Positions 6,858 through 14,807 are shown, counted from the stretch's first letter. The stretch is DNA of 15,496 bases from JAIBBG01 sp046304755 (GCA_046304755.1 JBKCDO010000269.1:1-15496), one strand, 5' to 3'. Program-made: numbers and translations. The notes: generated from the letters alone by a model not told the origin.

Positions 6858-8186
6858 ATGAAATTAAATCTCTGCGCATTGGCAATCTGCACCGCACTCT
6901 GCGGACAGTCTGCTTTAGCTCAAAACATCAAGTTTGAAGAGTACGATTTGTCGAATGGCCTGCACGTCATTTTACATGAAGATCACTCTACCCCTATCAC
7001 GGCTGTTACGGTGATGTACCACGTCGGTTCAAAAAATGAAACGGTTGGCCGTTCCGGAATGGCTCACTTCTTCGAGCACCTGTTGTTCGAGGGATCAGAG
7101 AATATCGGACGCGGACAGTATGCTAAATATGTCGAGAATGCGGGCGGTGCTTTGAATGCCAACACTTCTCAAGACCGTACTTTTTACTACGAATTGCTTC
7201 CGAGTAATCAGCTTGAACTCGGCTTGTGGCTTGAAAGCGAACGCATGCTCCACGCAAAGGTGGAAATGGTCGGCATCGAAACGCAGCGTGAAGTTGTTAA
7301 AGAAGAAAAGCGTCAACGCGTGGATAACCAGCCCTACGGAAACCTTTTCCAGGAAACACTTGATCATGCATTCGATGTGCACCCGTACAGCTGGCCTCCA
7401 ATTGGTAGCATGGAAGACTTGAATGCCGCTCAGGAAAAGGATTTCCAGAATTTCTACAAGACGTTCTATGTGCCAAACAATGCGGTGCTCAGTATCGCCG
7501 GTGACATGAATATTGACGAGACTAAGAAGCTGATCAAAAAGTACTTTGGCGGTATACCACGTGGTACCACCGAGGTGCCACGTCCAACTCAGGTAGAGCC
7601 GCTCAACAAAGGAGAAGTGCGCGATACCATTTGGGGTAAAGATCAATTGACCATGGTGGTGGAAGCGTTCCACATTCCGGCCCAAGGAACTCCGGAGTAT
7701 TATGCCGTGGATATGCTCAATCAGTTGCTTTCTCAGGGAGAAAGTGCACGTCTCAACAAATCGTTGGTTGAGGAAAAGCAAGTTGCATTGTATGCGGGTG
7801 CATTCACTTACAATACTGAGCATCCCGGATTGACCATGGCCTACAGTCTGGCTAATATGGGAGTTGATGCTTCTAATGTAGAGGTGGCGATGAACGCCGA
7901 ATTCGATCGCGCGAAGAATGAGCTTATCAGCGATACGGAATTTCAAAAACTGAAGAATCAGGTGGAGAATGATTTCGTTTCGCGCAATGGATCAGTAGCC
8001 GGTATCGCTGAAAGCTTGGCAAACTATCACATGTACTTCGGTGATGCGAATTTGATCAACACGGAAATCGAGAAGTACAACGCAGTGACGAAGGAAGACA
8101 TTCGCAATGCTGCTAAGAAGTTCTACACTCCTGAAAATCGTGTGGTGCTTTATTTCATGAATGACCCTAAACTGAGTCAGAACTAA
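6858..8186 (+). CDS. Secreted zinc metallopeptidase, M16 (insulinase/pitrilysin) family, catalytic subunit
   Basis: This 442-residue protein has a Sec signal peptide (charged start, hydrophobic core, Ala-Leu-Ala before Gln22) that directs it to the periplasm. The inverted zinc motif H-F-F-E-H is at 70-74, with Glu73 the expected catalytic base. The third ligand is probably Glu150, in REVVKEEKR about 76 residues later, as the family spacing predicts. Two M16 half-domains fill the rest: residues about 24-220 and 225-435. In the second half the segment SARLNKSLVEEKQVALYAG (296-314) aligns with the R/Y substrate-contact region of partner subunits but lacks the usual 'LRE' Arg. The next gene, 37 nt downstream, carries that Arg and lacks zinc ligands, so the two probably form a heterodimer (about 45 kDa M16B type) that degrades peptides in the periplasm. 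Substrates are unknown. Confidence 0.93.
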   Translation: MKLNLCALAICTALCGQSALAQNIKFEEYDLSNGLHVILHEDHSTPITAVTVMYHVGSKNETVGRSGMAHFFEHLLFEGSENIGRGQYAKYVENAGGALNANTSQDRTFYYELLPSNQLELGLWLESERMLHAKVEMVGIETQREVVKEEKRQRVDNQPYGNLFQETLDHAFDVHPYSWPPIGSMEDLNAAQEKDFQNFYKTFYVPNNAVLSIAGDMNIDETKKLIKKYFGGIPRGTTEVPRPTQVEPLNKGEVRDTIWGKDQLTMVVEAFHIPAQGTPEYYAVDMLNQLLSQGESARLNKSLVEEKQVALYAGAFTYNTEHPGLTMAYSLANMGVDASNVEVAMNAEFDRAKNELISDTEFQKLKNQVENDFVSRNGSVAGIAESLANYHMYFGDANLINTEIEKYNAVTKEDIRNAAKKFYTPENRVVLYFMNDPKLSQN

Positions 8187-8223
8187 TCTCAAATCTTTTA
8201 ACCCCTTAAGACAGATACGAACG

Positions 8224-10311
8224 ATGAAAAAGTTCTTCCCCATAATTACACTGGCGCTGGTTTTCTTTGTTGCCGCTTGCAGTTCATCCAAGAAGTTGGA
8301 TCGCTCCATTGTGCCTGCAGCAGGACCTGCACCGAAAATTCAAATTGGCCAATATCAGATGGCTACCTTACCCAACGGACTCAAACTCGTTGTGGTTGAA
8401 AATCATAAATTACCGCGTGTCTCTTACAGCGTGAGTCTTGATATCGATCCAATTTTCGAAGGTGATCGTGCAGGTTACACAATGCTGAGCGGCGAATTGA
8501 TGAAGGCCGGAACGAAGACTCGCAGCAAAACCCAAATCGATGAATCCGTCGATTTTATGGGTGCTTCGCTTTCGACTTCTGCAACGGGCGTATACGGCAG
8601 CTGCTTGGTTAAGCACAGCAAAGAGTTCTTGGAGTTGATGGCTGATGTTGTGCTCAACCCGACATTCCCTTCTGAAGAACTGGAAAAGAGCCGCAAACAG
8701 CAGCTCTCGAATTTGGTTAGCGAGAAAACCGATCCGAATGCGATGTCGGATAAAATCGGTAACGTGATGAAGTATGGCGCCACACATCCCTATGGCGAAT
8801 ACATGTCTGAAACAACCCTGAAGGCGATTACCACCGATGATTTGTACAGCTATCACGTGAACAATTATCGTCCAAATGTGGCCTATATGGTTGTTGTCGG
8901 TGATATCACCTTTGCTGAGGCACAAGCGCAGGTGACCAAGTACTTCGGCGATTGGAAATCCCGTGATGTCAAGGCGCTGAAGTATAGCATGCCAACGGAA
9001 CCCCGCGGTAATGTTGTTTCTTTCGTTCCACTGGCAGGCGCCGTTCAAAGTGTGATTGATGTGACCTATCCAATCGATCTCAAGCCGGGCACCAATGATG
9101 CTATTGTGGCCAGTGTATTGAACAACATCCTTGGTGGTAGCGGCTTCCAAACTCGTCTGATGCAGAATCTGCGCGAGGATAAAGCTTTTACGTATGGTGC
9201 ATATTCCAGCATTTCACCGGATGAATTGGTAGGTGCATTTAGCGCCGGAGCCAGCGTTCGAAATGCAGTTACCGATAGCGCGGTTACCGAAATTTTGTTC
9301 GAAATGCAGCGCTTGGTGGATGAGCCTGTTGCTGACAGCACACTGCAGACGGTAAAGAATATCATGACCGGAAGCTTTGCGCGTTCCCTCGAGCGCCCGC
9401 AAACCATCGCCAATTTCGCACTGAACATTGAGAAGTACAAGTTGCCCAAAGACTTCTACGAGACCTACTTGCAAAAACTGAATGCGATTACAGTAGCCGA
9501 TGTGCAAGCCATGGCTAAGCGCACGCTGCGACCATCCAATGCGCATATCACCGTTGTGGGTAATAAGGATGTTGCTGAGAGTCTTTCGAAGTTTGCAGCT
9601 TCTCAAAAAGTAAATTTGGTCAATGCCGATGGTACTCCTTTCGTTGACCTGAAGGCGGCTCCGGATGGTGTCACTACCCAAAGCATTTTCGAAAACTATA
9701 TCAAAGCGTTGGGTGGAAAGGAAGCCCTTGCTGCCGTGAAATCTTACGAGCAAATTGGCGAAATGAAAATGGGTCCGATGACCGCGCAAATGAACGTGAA
9801 AGTAAAAGACAACACCAAGATGGCTATGTCAATTACCATGACCGGCATGGAGCTCATGAAACAAATCTTTGATGGAACAGCAGGCGTGAGTATGCAAATG
9901 GGACAGAAGAAGCCTATGGAACAAAGCGACATCACTGATGCAAAACTTCAAATGGATTTGATGGCTGAATTGAACTATGAGAAGTATGGTATCAAGGCCG
10001 CATTGAAGGGAGTGGGGAAAGTCGATGAGGAAGAAGCCTATGTTGTTGAACTAACGAAGGCGGATGGAGAAGTATCAACCGATTATTACAGTGTAAGTTC
10101 AGGCTTAAAGCTCATGAGCGTCACTACTGAAAGCGAAGGCACGGAGCCGGTTATGGCAGAAACCCGTTATGTGGAATACGCTACCGTAAATGGTATCAAA
10201 TACGCCAGCAAAACAAAGCAGGCCGTAGGTCCGCAAGAGATGGAATACAACTTCAGTGAAATGAAAATCAATCCGAAGTTGAACGATAAAGACTTCGCTG
10301 TAGAGAAATAA
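8224..10311 (+). CDS. Lipoprotein M16-family protein without a zinc site, with a C-terminal LolA-like extension
   Basis: This 695-residue protein begins with a lipoprotein signal peptide (V-A-A-C, lipidated Cys19). Residues about 40-465 form two M16 halves. Where active members read H-x-x-E-H, this one has Met87, Gly90 and Glu91, so all three motif positions are changed and it cannot bind zinc in the usual way. It keeps the second-half substrate motif GFQTRLMQNLREDKAFTYG (307-325), with Arg and Tyr at the R/Y positions. That is the complement of the upstream catalytic subunit, matching known M16B heterodimers. After about residue 485 there are around 210 extra residues beginning IFENYIKALGGKEALAAV, then a beta-rich repeat-strand region. 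This resembles the LolA/outer-membrane lipoprotein-sorting fold seen in other Bacteroidota M16 proteins; the assignment is by pattern only. The likely role is a membrane-anchored partner that holds or presents substrate to the peptidase. Confidence 0.88.
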   Translation: MKKFFPIITLALVFFVAACSSSKKLDRSIVPAAGPAPKIQIGQYQMATLPNGLKLVVVENHKLPRVSYSVSLDIDPIFEGDRAGYTMLSGELMKAGTKTRSKTQIDESVDFMGASLSTSATGVYGSCLVKHSKEFLELMADVVLNPTFPSEELEKSRKQQLSNLVSEKTDPNAMSDKIGNVMKYGATHPYGEYMSETTLKAITTDDLYSYHVNNYRPNVAYMVVVGDITFAEAQAQVTKYFGDWKSRDVKALKYSMPTEPRGNVVSFVPLAGAVQSVIDVTYPIDLKPGTNDAIVASVLNNILGGSGFQTRLMQNLREDKAFTYGAYSSISPDELVGAFSAGASVRNAVTDSAVTEILFEMQRLVDEPVADSTLQTVKNIMTGSFARSLERPQTIANFALNIEKYKLPKDFYETYLQKLNAITVADVQAMAKRTLRPSNAHITVVGNKDVAESLSKFAASQKVNLVNADGTPFVDLKAAPDGVTTQSIFENYIKALGGKEALAAVKSYEQIGEMKMGPMTAQMNVKVKDNTKMAMSITMTGMELMKQIFDGTAGVSMQMGQKKPMEQSDITDAKLQMDLMAELNYEKYGIKAALKGVGKVDEEEAYVVELTKADGEVSTDYYSVSSGLKLMSVTTESEGTEPVMAETRYVEYATVNGIKYASKTKQAVGPQEMEYNFSEMKINPKLNDKDFAVEK

Positions 10312-10322
10312 ATCCTGAGTTG

Positions 10323-10994
10323 ATGCTGCGCCAGATTGCTCTTTGGGGAATGTTCTTGCACACCATCGTCGGTTTTGCCGGTGATCAAGACTCAACACGC
10401 ACACGTCAAAGCAAAGAGTTAGGCTTGAGCGTTTCGGGATTGTATTCGCTGGTGAGGATGGATGCTAATCCGTATTTCATCGGAGACAATACCGGAATTC
10501 CACAGCTGGAAAATACTCCCGGCTTTTCAGCCGGCTTTCATTACAACTTTTACCCGGGACGCAGGCTCATCCTGCGTCCCGGCGTAGAAGGGGTCCTCTT
10601 ACCGGTGAAGATTGCTTATCAAACGGAGATTAACTACGTCACCCGACAACGGGTGTATCCCACCACCGTTGAATTTCCGCTGACACTTATCTATTCGGGC
10701 TATCGCATGGATGCCTTTCCCCCGGCTCAGTCAAAACCTGAGTTTGGATTGGGAGTGCGTCCTGTGCTCACGCTTCGTCCCTTCAATGATGCACAACCCG
10801 TTTTGAAAGAACGGAATTTGAACATTGATGCCGTAATCGGTTATCCTTTTCGATTCTCCAAGAGCCTCATGCGCCTGGAGGTATTCTACTCACATGGGCT
10901 ATTCAATATTATCGGTGAAGACGATAATTTCAAAACCCGAAACATTACCTCGCTCTACCGACATATGGCCGGTGTCCGGGTGATTTTTCACTAG
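10323..10994 (+). CDS. Outer-membrane beta-barrel protein, PorT-like
   Basis: This 223-residue protein has an N-terminal signal peptide (hydrophobic from about 4 to 18, likely cut after Gly-Phe-Ala near 20) and then alternating aromatic/polar strands ending in a C-terminal Phe-His after RVIF. The overall order is GFSAGFHYNF, then LILRPGVEG, VEFPLTLIY, FGLGVRP and a final VFYSHGLFNIIGEDD strand region. This resembles the PorT family of small barrels associated with the type IX secretion system. It might equally be another outer_membrane beta-barrel (PF13568-type) porin-like protein. The ATG at 10323 is used; an adjacent TTG at 10320 is also in frame. The gene starts 11 nt after the M16 lipoprotein and so belongs to its operon. 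Its TAG stop overlaps the maf stop on the other strand. Two hairpin-forming inverted repeats lie inside it. Confidence 0.65.
   Translation: MLRQIALWGMFLHTIVGFAGDQDSTRTRQSKELGLSVSGLYSLVRMDANPYFIGDNTGIPQLENTPGFSAGFHYNFYPGRRLILRPGVEGVLLPVKIAYQTEINYVTRQRVYPTTVEFPLTLIYSGYRMDAFPPAQSKPEFGLGVRPVLTLRPFNDAQPVLKERNLNIDAVIGYPFRFSKSLMRLEVFYSHGLFNIIGEDDNFKTRNITSLYRHMAGVRVIFH
10519..10534 (+). repeat. Inverted repeat, 6-bp stem, inside the barrel gene
   Basis: CCGGCT-TTTC-AGCCGG is a perfect 6-bp GC-rich stem with a 4-nt loop, 197 nt into the PorT-like gene. It encodes normal protein (around PGFSAGF). A run of T does not directly follow, so it is not a classical terminator. Confidence 0.6.
10554..10582 (+). 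repeat. Strong inverted repeat, 12-bp perfect stem, inside the barrel gene
   Basis: Arms CCGGGACGCAGG (10554-10565) and CCTGCGTCCCGG (10571-10582) are perfectly complementary, with a 5-nt CTCAT loop. The stem is very GC rich and should form a stable RNA hairpin in the coding region (around YPGRRLILRPG). It lies 19 nt after the smaller hairpin. No T-run follows. It could slow ribosomes or polymerase, or be a by-product of codon choice. Confidence 0.75.
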
Positions 10995-11575
10995 AAGGTT
11001 TTCAGCGCGCTATACAGTTTGTGCACCGGCAAACCCATCACGTTAAAATAGCTTCCTTCCAGCCGATCTATACCTACAAGGCCAATCCAATCTTGCGCTC
11101 CGTAAGATCCCGCCTTGTCAAAAGGTTTGTAGTGGTCGATGTAATGCAGTAATTCATCCTCACTCAACTTGGCGAAATGGACACGCGTGCAATCCCAGAT
11201 GAGTTCTTCGCGCTCGAGGGTTCGCAGGCAAACAGCAGTAAATACCTCATGTGTTTTTCCGTTGAGCAGTTGCAGCATGTGCAGTGCCTCGGCTGCATCC
11301 GCGGGCTTATTCAGCACGCGGTCATCAACCCAAACAATGGTGTCTGCAGTTATCACCAAATCAGAGGCTGACATGCGCGGTAAAAAAGCATCGGCCTTGA
11401 CTTTGGCCAAATGAAGCGGAATCTCCTCGCGTTGCAGTTCAGCCGGAAATGATTCATCGACATCCAGTGACCAAACCTCGAAATCAATCTCTAGTGTGTG
11501 TAAGAGTTGTTGACGGCGCGGACTTTTCGAAGCCAGTTTAATGGTGTATTTCGAGGCAGGAGCTTTCATAATCAT
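10991..11575 (-). CDS. maf: Maf-like nucleoside triphosphate pyrophosphatase (dTTP/UTP type)
   Basis: This 194-residue protein (192 if the ATG at 11569 is used) has normal Maf/YhdE length. It hydrolyses dTTP, UTP or modified nucleotides to the monophosphate in the cytoplasm, clearing noncanonical nucleotides. Motifs in order are LASKSPRR (14-21), DVDESF (38-43), TADTIV (77-81) with the catalytic Asp, LNGKTHEVFTA (104-114) and the substrate-site DKAGSYGAQ (153-161), followed by GLPV (181-184). The frame is open upstream to 11671, but those 32 residues are not Maf-like and overlap guaA, so ATG at 11575 or 11569 is the credible start. A perfect TAAATTTG -7 box lies 9 nt upstream. It is divergent from guaA and convergent with the barrel gene, with a shared CTAG at the stops. 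Confidence 0.93.
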   Translation of the reverse strand: MIMKAPASKYTIKLASKSPRRQQLLHTLEIDFEVWSLDVDESFPAELQREEIPLHLAKVKADAFLPRMSASDLVITADTIVWVDDRVLNKPADAAEALHMLQLLNGKTHEVFTAVCLRTLEREELIWDCTRVHFAKLSEDELLHYIDHYKPFDKAGSYGAQDWIGLVGIDRLEGSYFNVMGLPVHKLYSALKTF

Positions 11576-11584
11576 GTATCGCTT

Positions 11585-11592
11585 CAAATTTA
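11585..11592 (-). promoter_or_regulatory. Candidate Bacteroidota -7 box for maf
   Basis: TAAATTTG on the minus strand matches TAnnTTTG exactly and ends 9 nt before the maf ATG at 11575. A -33 TTTG at the usual spacing is not evident. Confidence 0.45.
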
Positions 11593-11658
11593 GTTGTTCG
11601 AACGTGTAGAGTTCTTCACAACATTTCGACCATGCAAAAAGCTGCAACGGCTCCGACC

Positions 11659-11666
11659 TACATTTG
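11659..11666 (+). promoter_or_regulatory. Candidate Bacteroidota -7 box for guaA
   Basis: TACATTTG matches TAnnTTTG exactly and is followed by CAC and then the guaA ATG. If used, transcription would begin at or within a few bases of the start codon, giving a leaderless or near-leaderless mRNA. No clear -33 element is visible. Confidence 0.45.
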
Positions 11667-11669
11667 CAC

Positions 11670-13202
11670 ATGCATCAACGTATTGTCATTCTGGATTTCG
11701 GTTCACAGGTTACCCAACTCATAGCACGTCGCGTGCGCGAACTGAATATCTATTGTGAAATTCATCCTTGGAATAAAATCCCGGTCATGGACGCCCAAAC
11801 TTGCGGGGTAATCCTTTCGGGAAGTCCATTTTCTGTGCATCAGCCGGAGGCAGCCATGCCGGATTTGTCCGCCATCCTCGGCAAGTTTCCCGTGCTGGGA
11901 ATTTGCTATGGAGCACAATTGCTGGCGCATCTCAATGGTGGTGAGGTAATACGTTCTACACACCGTGAGTACGGTCGTGCACATTTGGTTAGTCGCAATG
12001 AGACTTCTCCATTACTCAAAGGAATCCCCTCAAATTCGCAGGTGTGGATGTCGCACGGCGATACCATTGTGAGCGCTGGTCCCAACACCACAGTGATTTG
12101 CTCAACGGAAGATGTTGCCGTTGCCGGATATGAGCGCCACGACGTTAATGCATTCGGACTTCAATTTCACCCGGAGGTGTTTCATAGCACTGATGGCACT
12201 GCAATGATCAAAAACTTTGTTGTGGACATTTGCGGTTGTCATCAAGACTGGACCCCTAATTCGTTCGTGGATGAAACAGTCAATGCCTTGAAGCAACAAT
12301 TGGGAGAGGATACGGTCATCATGGGCCTGAGTGGTGGCGTCGATTCAACTGTAGCGGCAGTCCTCATTCACAGAGCTATTGGCGATCGTTTGCAATGCAT
12401 CTTCGTCGATAATGGACTGTTGCGTAAAAATGAATTTCAGGATGTCATGCACAGTTACCGCGACTTGGGATTACAGGTTACCGGAATCAATGCATCTGAA
12501 CAATTCTACTCAGCGCTGCGTGACGTGACTGATCCGGAGCTGAAGCGCAAAGCCATAGGCAAGGCATTCATCGATGTTTTCGATGCAGAATCAAAAAAGC
12601 ACACCAATGCACAATGGCTTGGGCAGGGTACGATTTATCCCGATGTGATTGAATCCGTTTCACATTCCGGCGGTCCTTCGCAAACGATTAAGAGCCATCA
12701 TAACGTGGGCGGATTACCCGACTATATGAAGTTGAAAGTGGTGGAACCTTTGCGCTTGTTGTTCAAGGATGAAGTGCGCAGAGTGGGGCGCGCGTTGGAA
12801 ATTCCGTCCTTTATTCTGGATCGCCATCCGTTTCCCGGTCCCGGTCTGGGTATCCGTATTCTGGGAGATATCACTCCCGAGAAAGTGCAGCTCCTTCAGG
12901 ACGCAGATGATATCTGGATTCGTTCATTGCGTGATGCCGGTTTGTACAGTGAAGTTTGGCAAGCCGGGGCGATTTTGCTGCCGGTGTACAGCGTTGGTGT
13001 AATGGGAGACGAGCGCACGTATGAGCGCACGGTGGCCTTGCGCGCTGTGACGAGCACGGATGGAATGACAGCCGATTGGAGCAGACTGCCACATGATTTC
13101 ATGGCAAAAGTTTCGAATGAGATTATCAATAAAGTCAAAGGTGTGAATCGTGTGGTGTATGATATCAGCAGCAAGCCACCGGCAACCATTGAGTGGGAAT
13201 AG
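11670..13202 (+). CDS. guaA: GMP synthase (glutamine-hydrolysing)
   Basis: This 510-residue protein has the standard length of the two-domain enzyme. It aminates XMP to GMP in the cytoplasm, using ATP and ammonia from glutamine. The class I glutamine amidotransferase domain (about 1-190) has the oxyanion SGSPFSV (50-56), the nucleophile Cys79 in GICYGAQ and the His167/Glu169 pair in FHPEV. The ATP-pyrophosphatase domain starts with the P-loop SGGVDST (221-227). The C-terminal XMP-binding/dimer domain ends in the typical PPATIEWE. ATG at 11670 is used; an upstream in-frame TTG at 11664 overlaps the promoter box and would add two residues. It is divergent from maf across 94 nt. The following LysM gene starts 53 nt after the stop on the same strand, so a shared transcript is likely. 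No xanthine/guanine riboswitch or long leader fits in the short upstream space. Confidence 0.97.
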   Translation: MHQRIVILDFGSQVTQLIARRVRELNIYCEIHPWNKIPVMDAQTCGVILSGSPFSVHQPEAAMPDLSAILGKFPVLGICYGAQLLAHLNGGEVIRSTHREYGRAHLVSRNETSPLLKGIPSNSQVWMSHGDTIVSAGPNTTVICSTEDVAVAGYERHDVNAFGLQFHPEVFHSTDGTAMIKNFVVDICGCHQDWTPNSFVDETVNALKQQLGEDTVIMGLSGGVDSTVAAVLIHRAIGDRLQCIFVDNGLLRKNEFQDVMHSYRDLGLQVTGINASEQFYSALRDVTDPELKRKAIGKAFIDVFDAESKKHTNAQWLGQGTIYPDVIESVSHSGGPSQTIKSHHNVGGLPDYMKLKVVEPLRLLFKDEVRRVGRALEIPSFILDRHPFPGPGLGIRILGDITPEKVQLLQDADDIWIRSLRDAGLYSEVWQAGAILLPVYSVGVMGDERTYERTVALRAVTSTDGMTADWSRLPHDFMAKVSNEIINKVKGVNRVVYDISSKPPATIEWE

Positions 13203-13255
13203 AAAAATTGAACCGACTACACGATATTTACCCCAAATCTGTTTCTATCCCACGT

Positions 13256-14770
13256 ATGCGTCTGGCCGTTGTATTTAGTTTCCTATTGTTGAGTCTCAGA
13301 CTGAATGCGCAGTTCAAGGCGGATACCGTTTGGGTGGAGGGCCGCTCCTATGCCATGCACACCGTAGAGAAAGGCCAAACCCTTTTTTCGTTGGCCAAAT
13401 TCTATGGAGCTACTGTTGATGAGGTAATCGCGCTAAACCCCGCATGCGCTGACGGATTGAAGGTAGGTCAAGTGCTGAAAATCGCAGTTCAGGCGAAGGC
13501 TGCAATTCCGCCACCAACCGTGAGTGTGTCATCGGGAAAGTATGTGGTGAAGAGCGGCGACACGGTATACAGCATTTCACGGATGTATGGCATCAGCGCT
13601 GATGAGCTGCGAAAATTGAATCACGGATTGCCTGCAGGATTAATCAATGGAGATACGATTGTGGTGCCGCTTGAAATGAAGCCGGTCACCGATGATCGCG
13701 CCGAGTCACCAACGCAAGAGGCGGAGGTTTTCGATATTGTCGTGATGCTGCCATTCTTCGCAACGTATAAAGATTCCATGATCACGCGTGATTATCGACT
13801 GCGCGATGCAGCCATTCAGTTGTATCGCGGAGCCATGACGGCCGCTGATTCGCTGGAGTCTGAAGGCTTGAACGCCCGCATTCATGTGTTGGATGTCCTC
13901 GATGATAAGGTCGCTATTCAAAACGTACTGAAGAAAGATGTCATGAAGCGTGCGGATTTAGTCATCGGTCCACTCTTCAAGGATATCATTCCCGAAGTCT
14001 CCGCCTGGTGCAAGGAACACGATGTGCATATGGTTGTTCCCGTTCAGCAGCCGAACCGTGTATTGCTCAATGCAAATACCATCAGTAAAACGGTACCGGG
14101 CTCGGCCACGCAATGGATGACGATAGCACGATACGTTGCAGAACATCACGCTGCCGACAATATCGTGCTGATTGATTCGAAGATTGTCGATGACAAGAAA
14201 ATGGTGGAGGCTTTCAAAGAGGAATGGTATCGACTAAAGCAGGACAGCTTGAAGCGGGTAGTTGTCTTCAATGATGTTACGTCCTTTTCACTGGAATCTA
14301 AATTAACCGGAGCTCGAAATATCGTACTTGTTCCAACAGCCGATAAGAAAGTGATTGGCGCCGTGTTTAAAGCAATTGGAACCAAGAACGCAGAGGTTAT
14401 TGGCACAGAGTCTTGGGATGATATGGACTTTATTTCGGTGTCAGATAGAAATAAATACCATGTGCATTTTCCGCAGCACACCTTCGTGGACTACTCCGAT
14501 GTTTCGACTCAACGGTGGATAGAAGGCTATCGCGCACAGTATAAATCGGAACCATCCAACTTCTCATTTGTAGGATATGATGTCATGTTGTTTTACGGTC
14601 GCGCTCTCCACAAATTCGGAGGACAACTTGAACAGCATTTAAATGAAGTCAATGGCACTTACTTGGCAACGCAATTCAATTTCTTTAAAACAGCGAAGGA
14701 CGCAGGCTATGAGAATGCAGCCATCAACATCGTGCGCACTGACAACTATCAGTTGCAGCGCGTCAATTGA
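13256..14770 (+). CDS. Secreted protein with two LysM domains and a periplasmic ligand-binding fold
   Basis: This 504-residue protein has a signal peptide (MRLAVVFSFLLLSLRLNA, likely cut near residue 18). The frame extends upstream to a GTG at 13193 overlapping guaA, but the ATG at 13256 is preferred because it places the signal peptide at the N-terminus. LysM 1 spans about 34-77 (HTVEKGQTLFSLAKFYG, then GLKVGQVLKI) and LysM 2 about 95-139 (YVVKSGDTVYSISRMYG, then LINGDTIVVP), both peptidoglycan-binding. From about 158 to 500 the order FDIVVMLPF, DLVIGPLF, VVPVQQPN, NIVLID, NIVLVPTA and FSFVGYDVMLFYG follows the type I periplasmic-binding fold of branched-chain amino-acid receptors. No ABC transporter genes are nearby, so an uptake role is unsupported. 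A cell-wall-linked sensor or an LpoA-like synthase regulator is possible by analogy only. It lies 53 nt after guaA, with no evident promoter between them. Confidence 0.88.
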   Translation: MRLAVVFSFLLLSLRLNAQFKADTVWVEGRSYAMHTVEKGQTLFSLAKFYGATVDEVIALNPACADGLKVGQVLKIAVQAKAAIPPPTVSVSSGKYVVKSGDTVYSISRMYGISADELRKLNHGLPAGLINGDTIVVPLEMKPVTDDRAESPTQEAEVFDIVVMLPFFATYKDSMITRDYRLRDAAIQLYRGAMTAADSLESEGLNARIHVLDVLDDKVAIQNVLKKDVMKRADLVIGPLFKDIIPEVSAWCKEHDVHMVVPVQQPNRVLLNANTISKTVPGSATQWMTIARYVAEHHAADNIVLIDSKIVDDKKMVEAFKEEWYRLKQDSLKRVVVFNDVTSFSLESKLTGARNIVLVPTADKKVIGAVFKAIGTKNAEVIGTESWDDMDFISVSDRNKYHVHFPQHTFVDYSDVSTQRWIEGYRAQYKSEPSNFSFVGYDVMLFYGRALHKFGGQLEQHLNEVNGTYLATQFNFFKTAKDAGYENAAINIVRTDNYQLQRVN

Positions 14771-14807
14771 TTTCAAATCCATGACAGGCGTGCGTTAACT
14801 CGCTAAG

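Noticed and set aside
7095..7946. 283-codon open frame on the minus strand
   Set aside because: It lies wholly opposite the catalytic M16 gene, whose motifs are clear. The translated product has no recognisable fold and no promoter; it is a codon-bias shadow.
8410..9789. Minus-strand open frames of 246, 127 and 191 codons
   Set aside because: All lie opposite the lipoprotein M16 gene and show no domain or signal peptide pattern.
10554..10600. Rho-independent terminator at the 12-bp stem
   Set aside because: No T-run follows on either strand, and the stem is inside an intact coding sequence.
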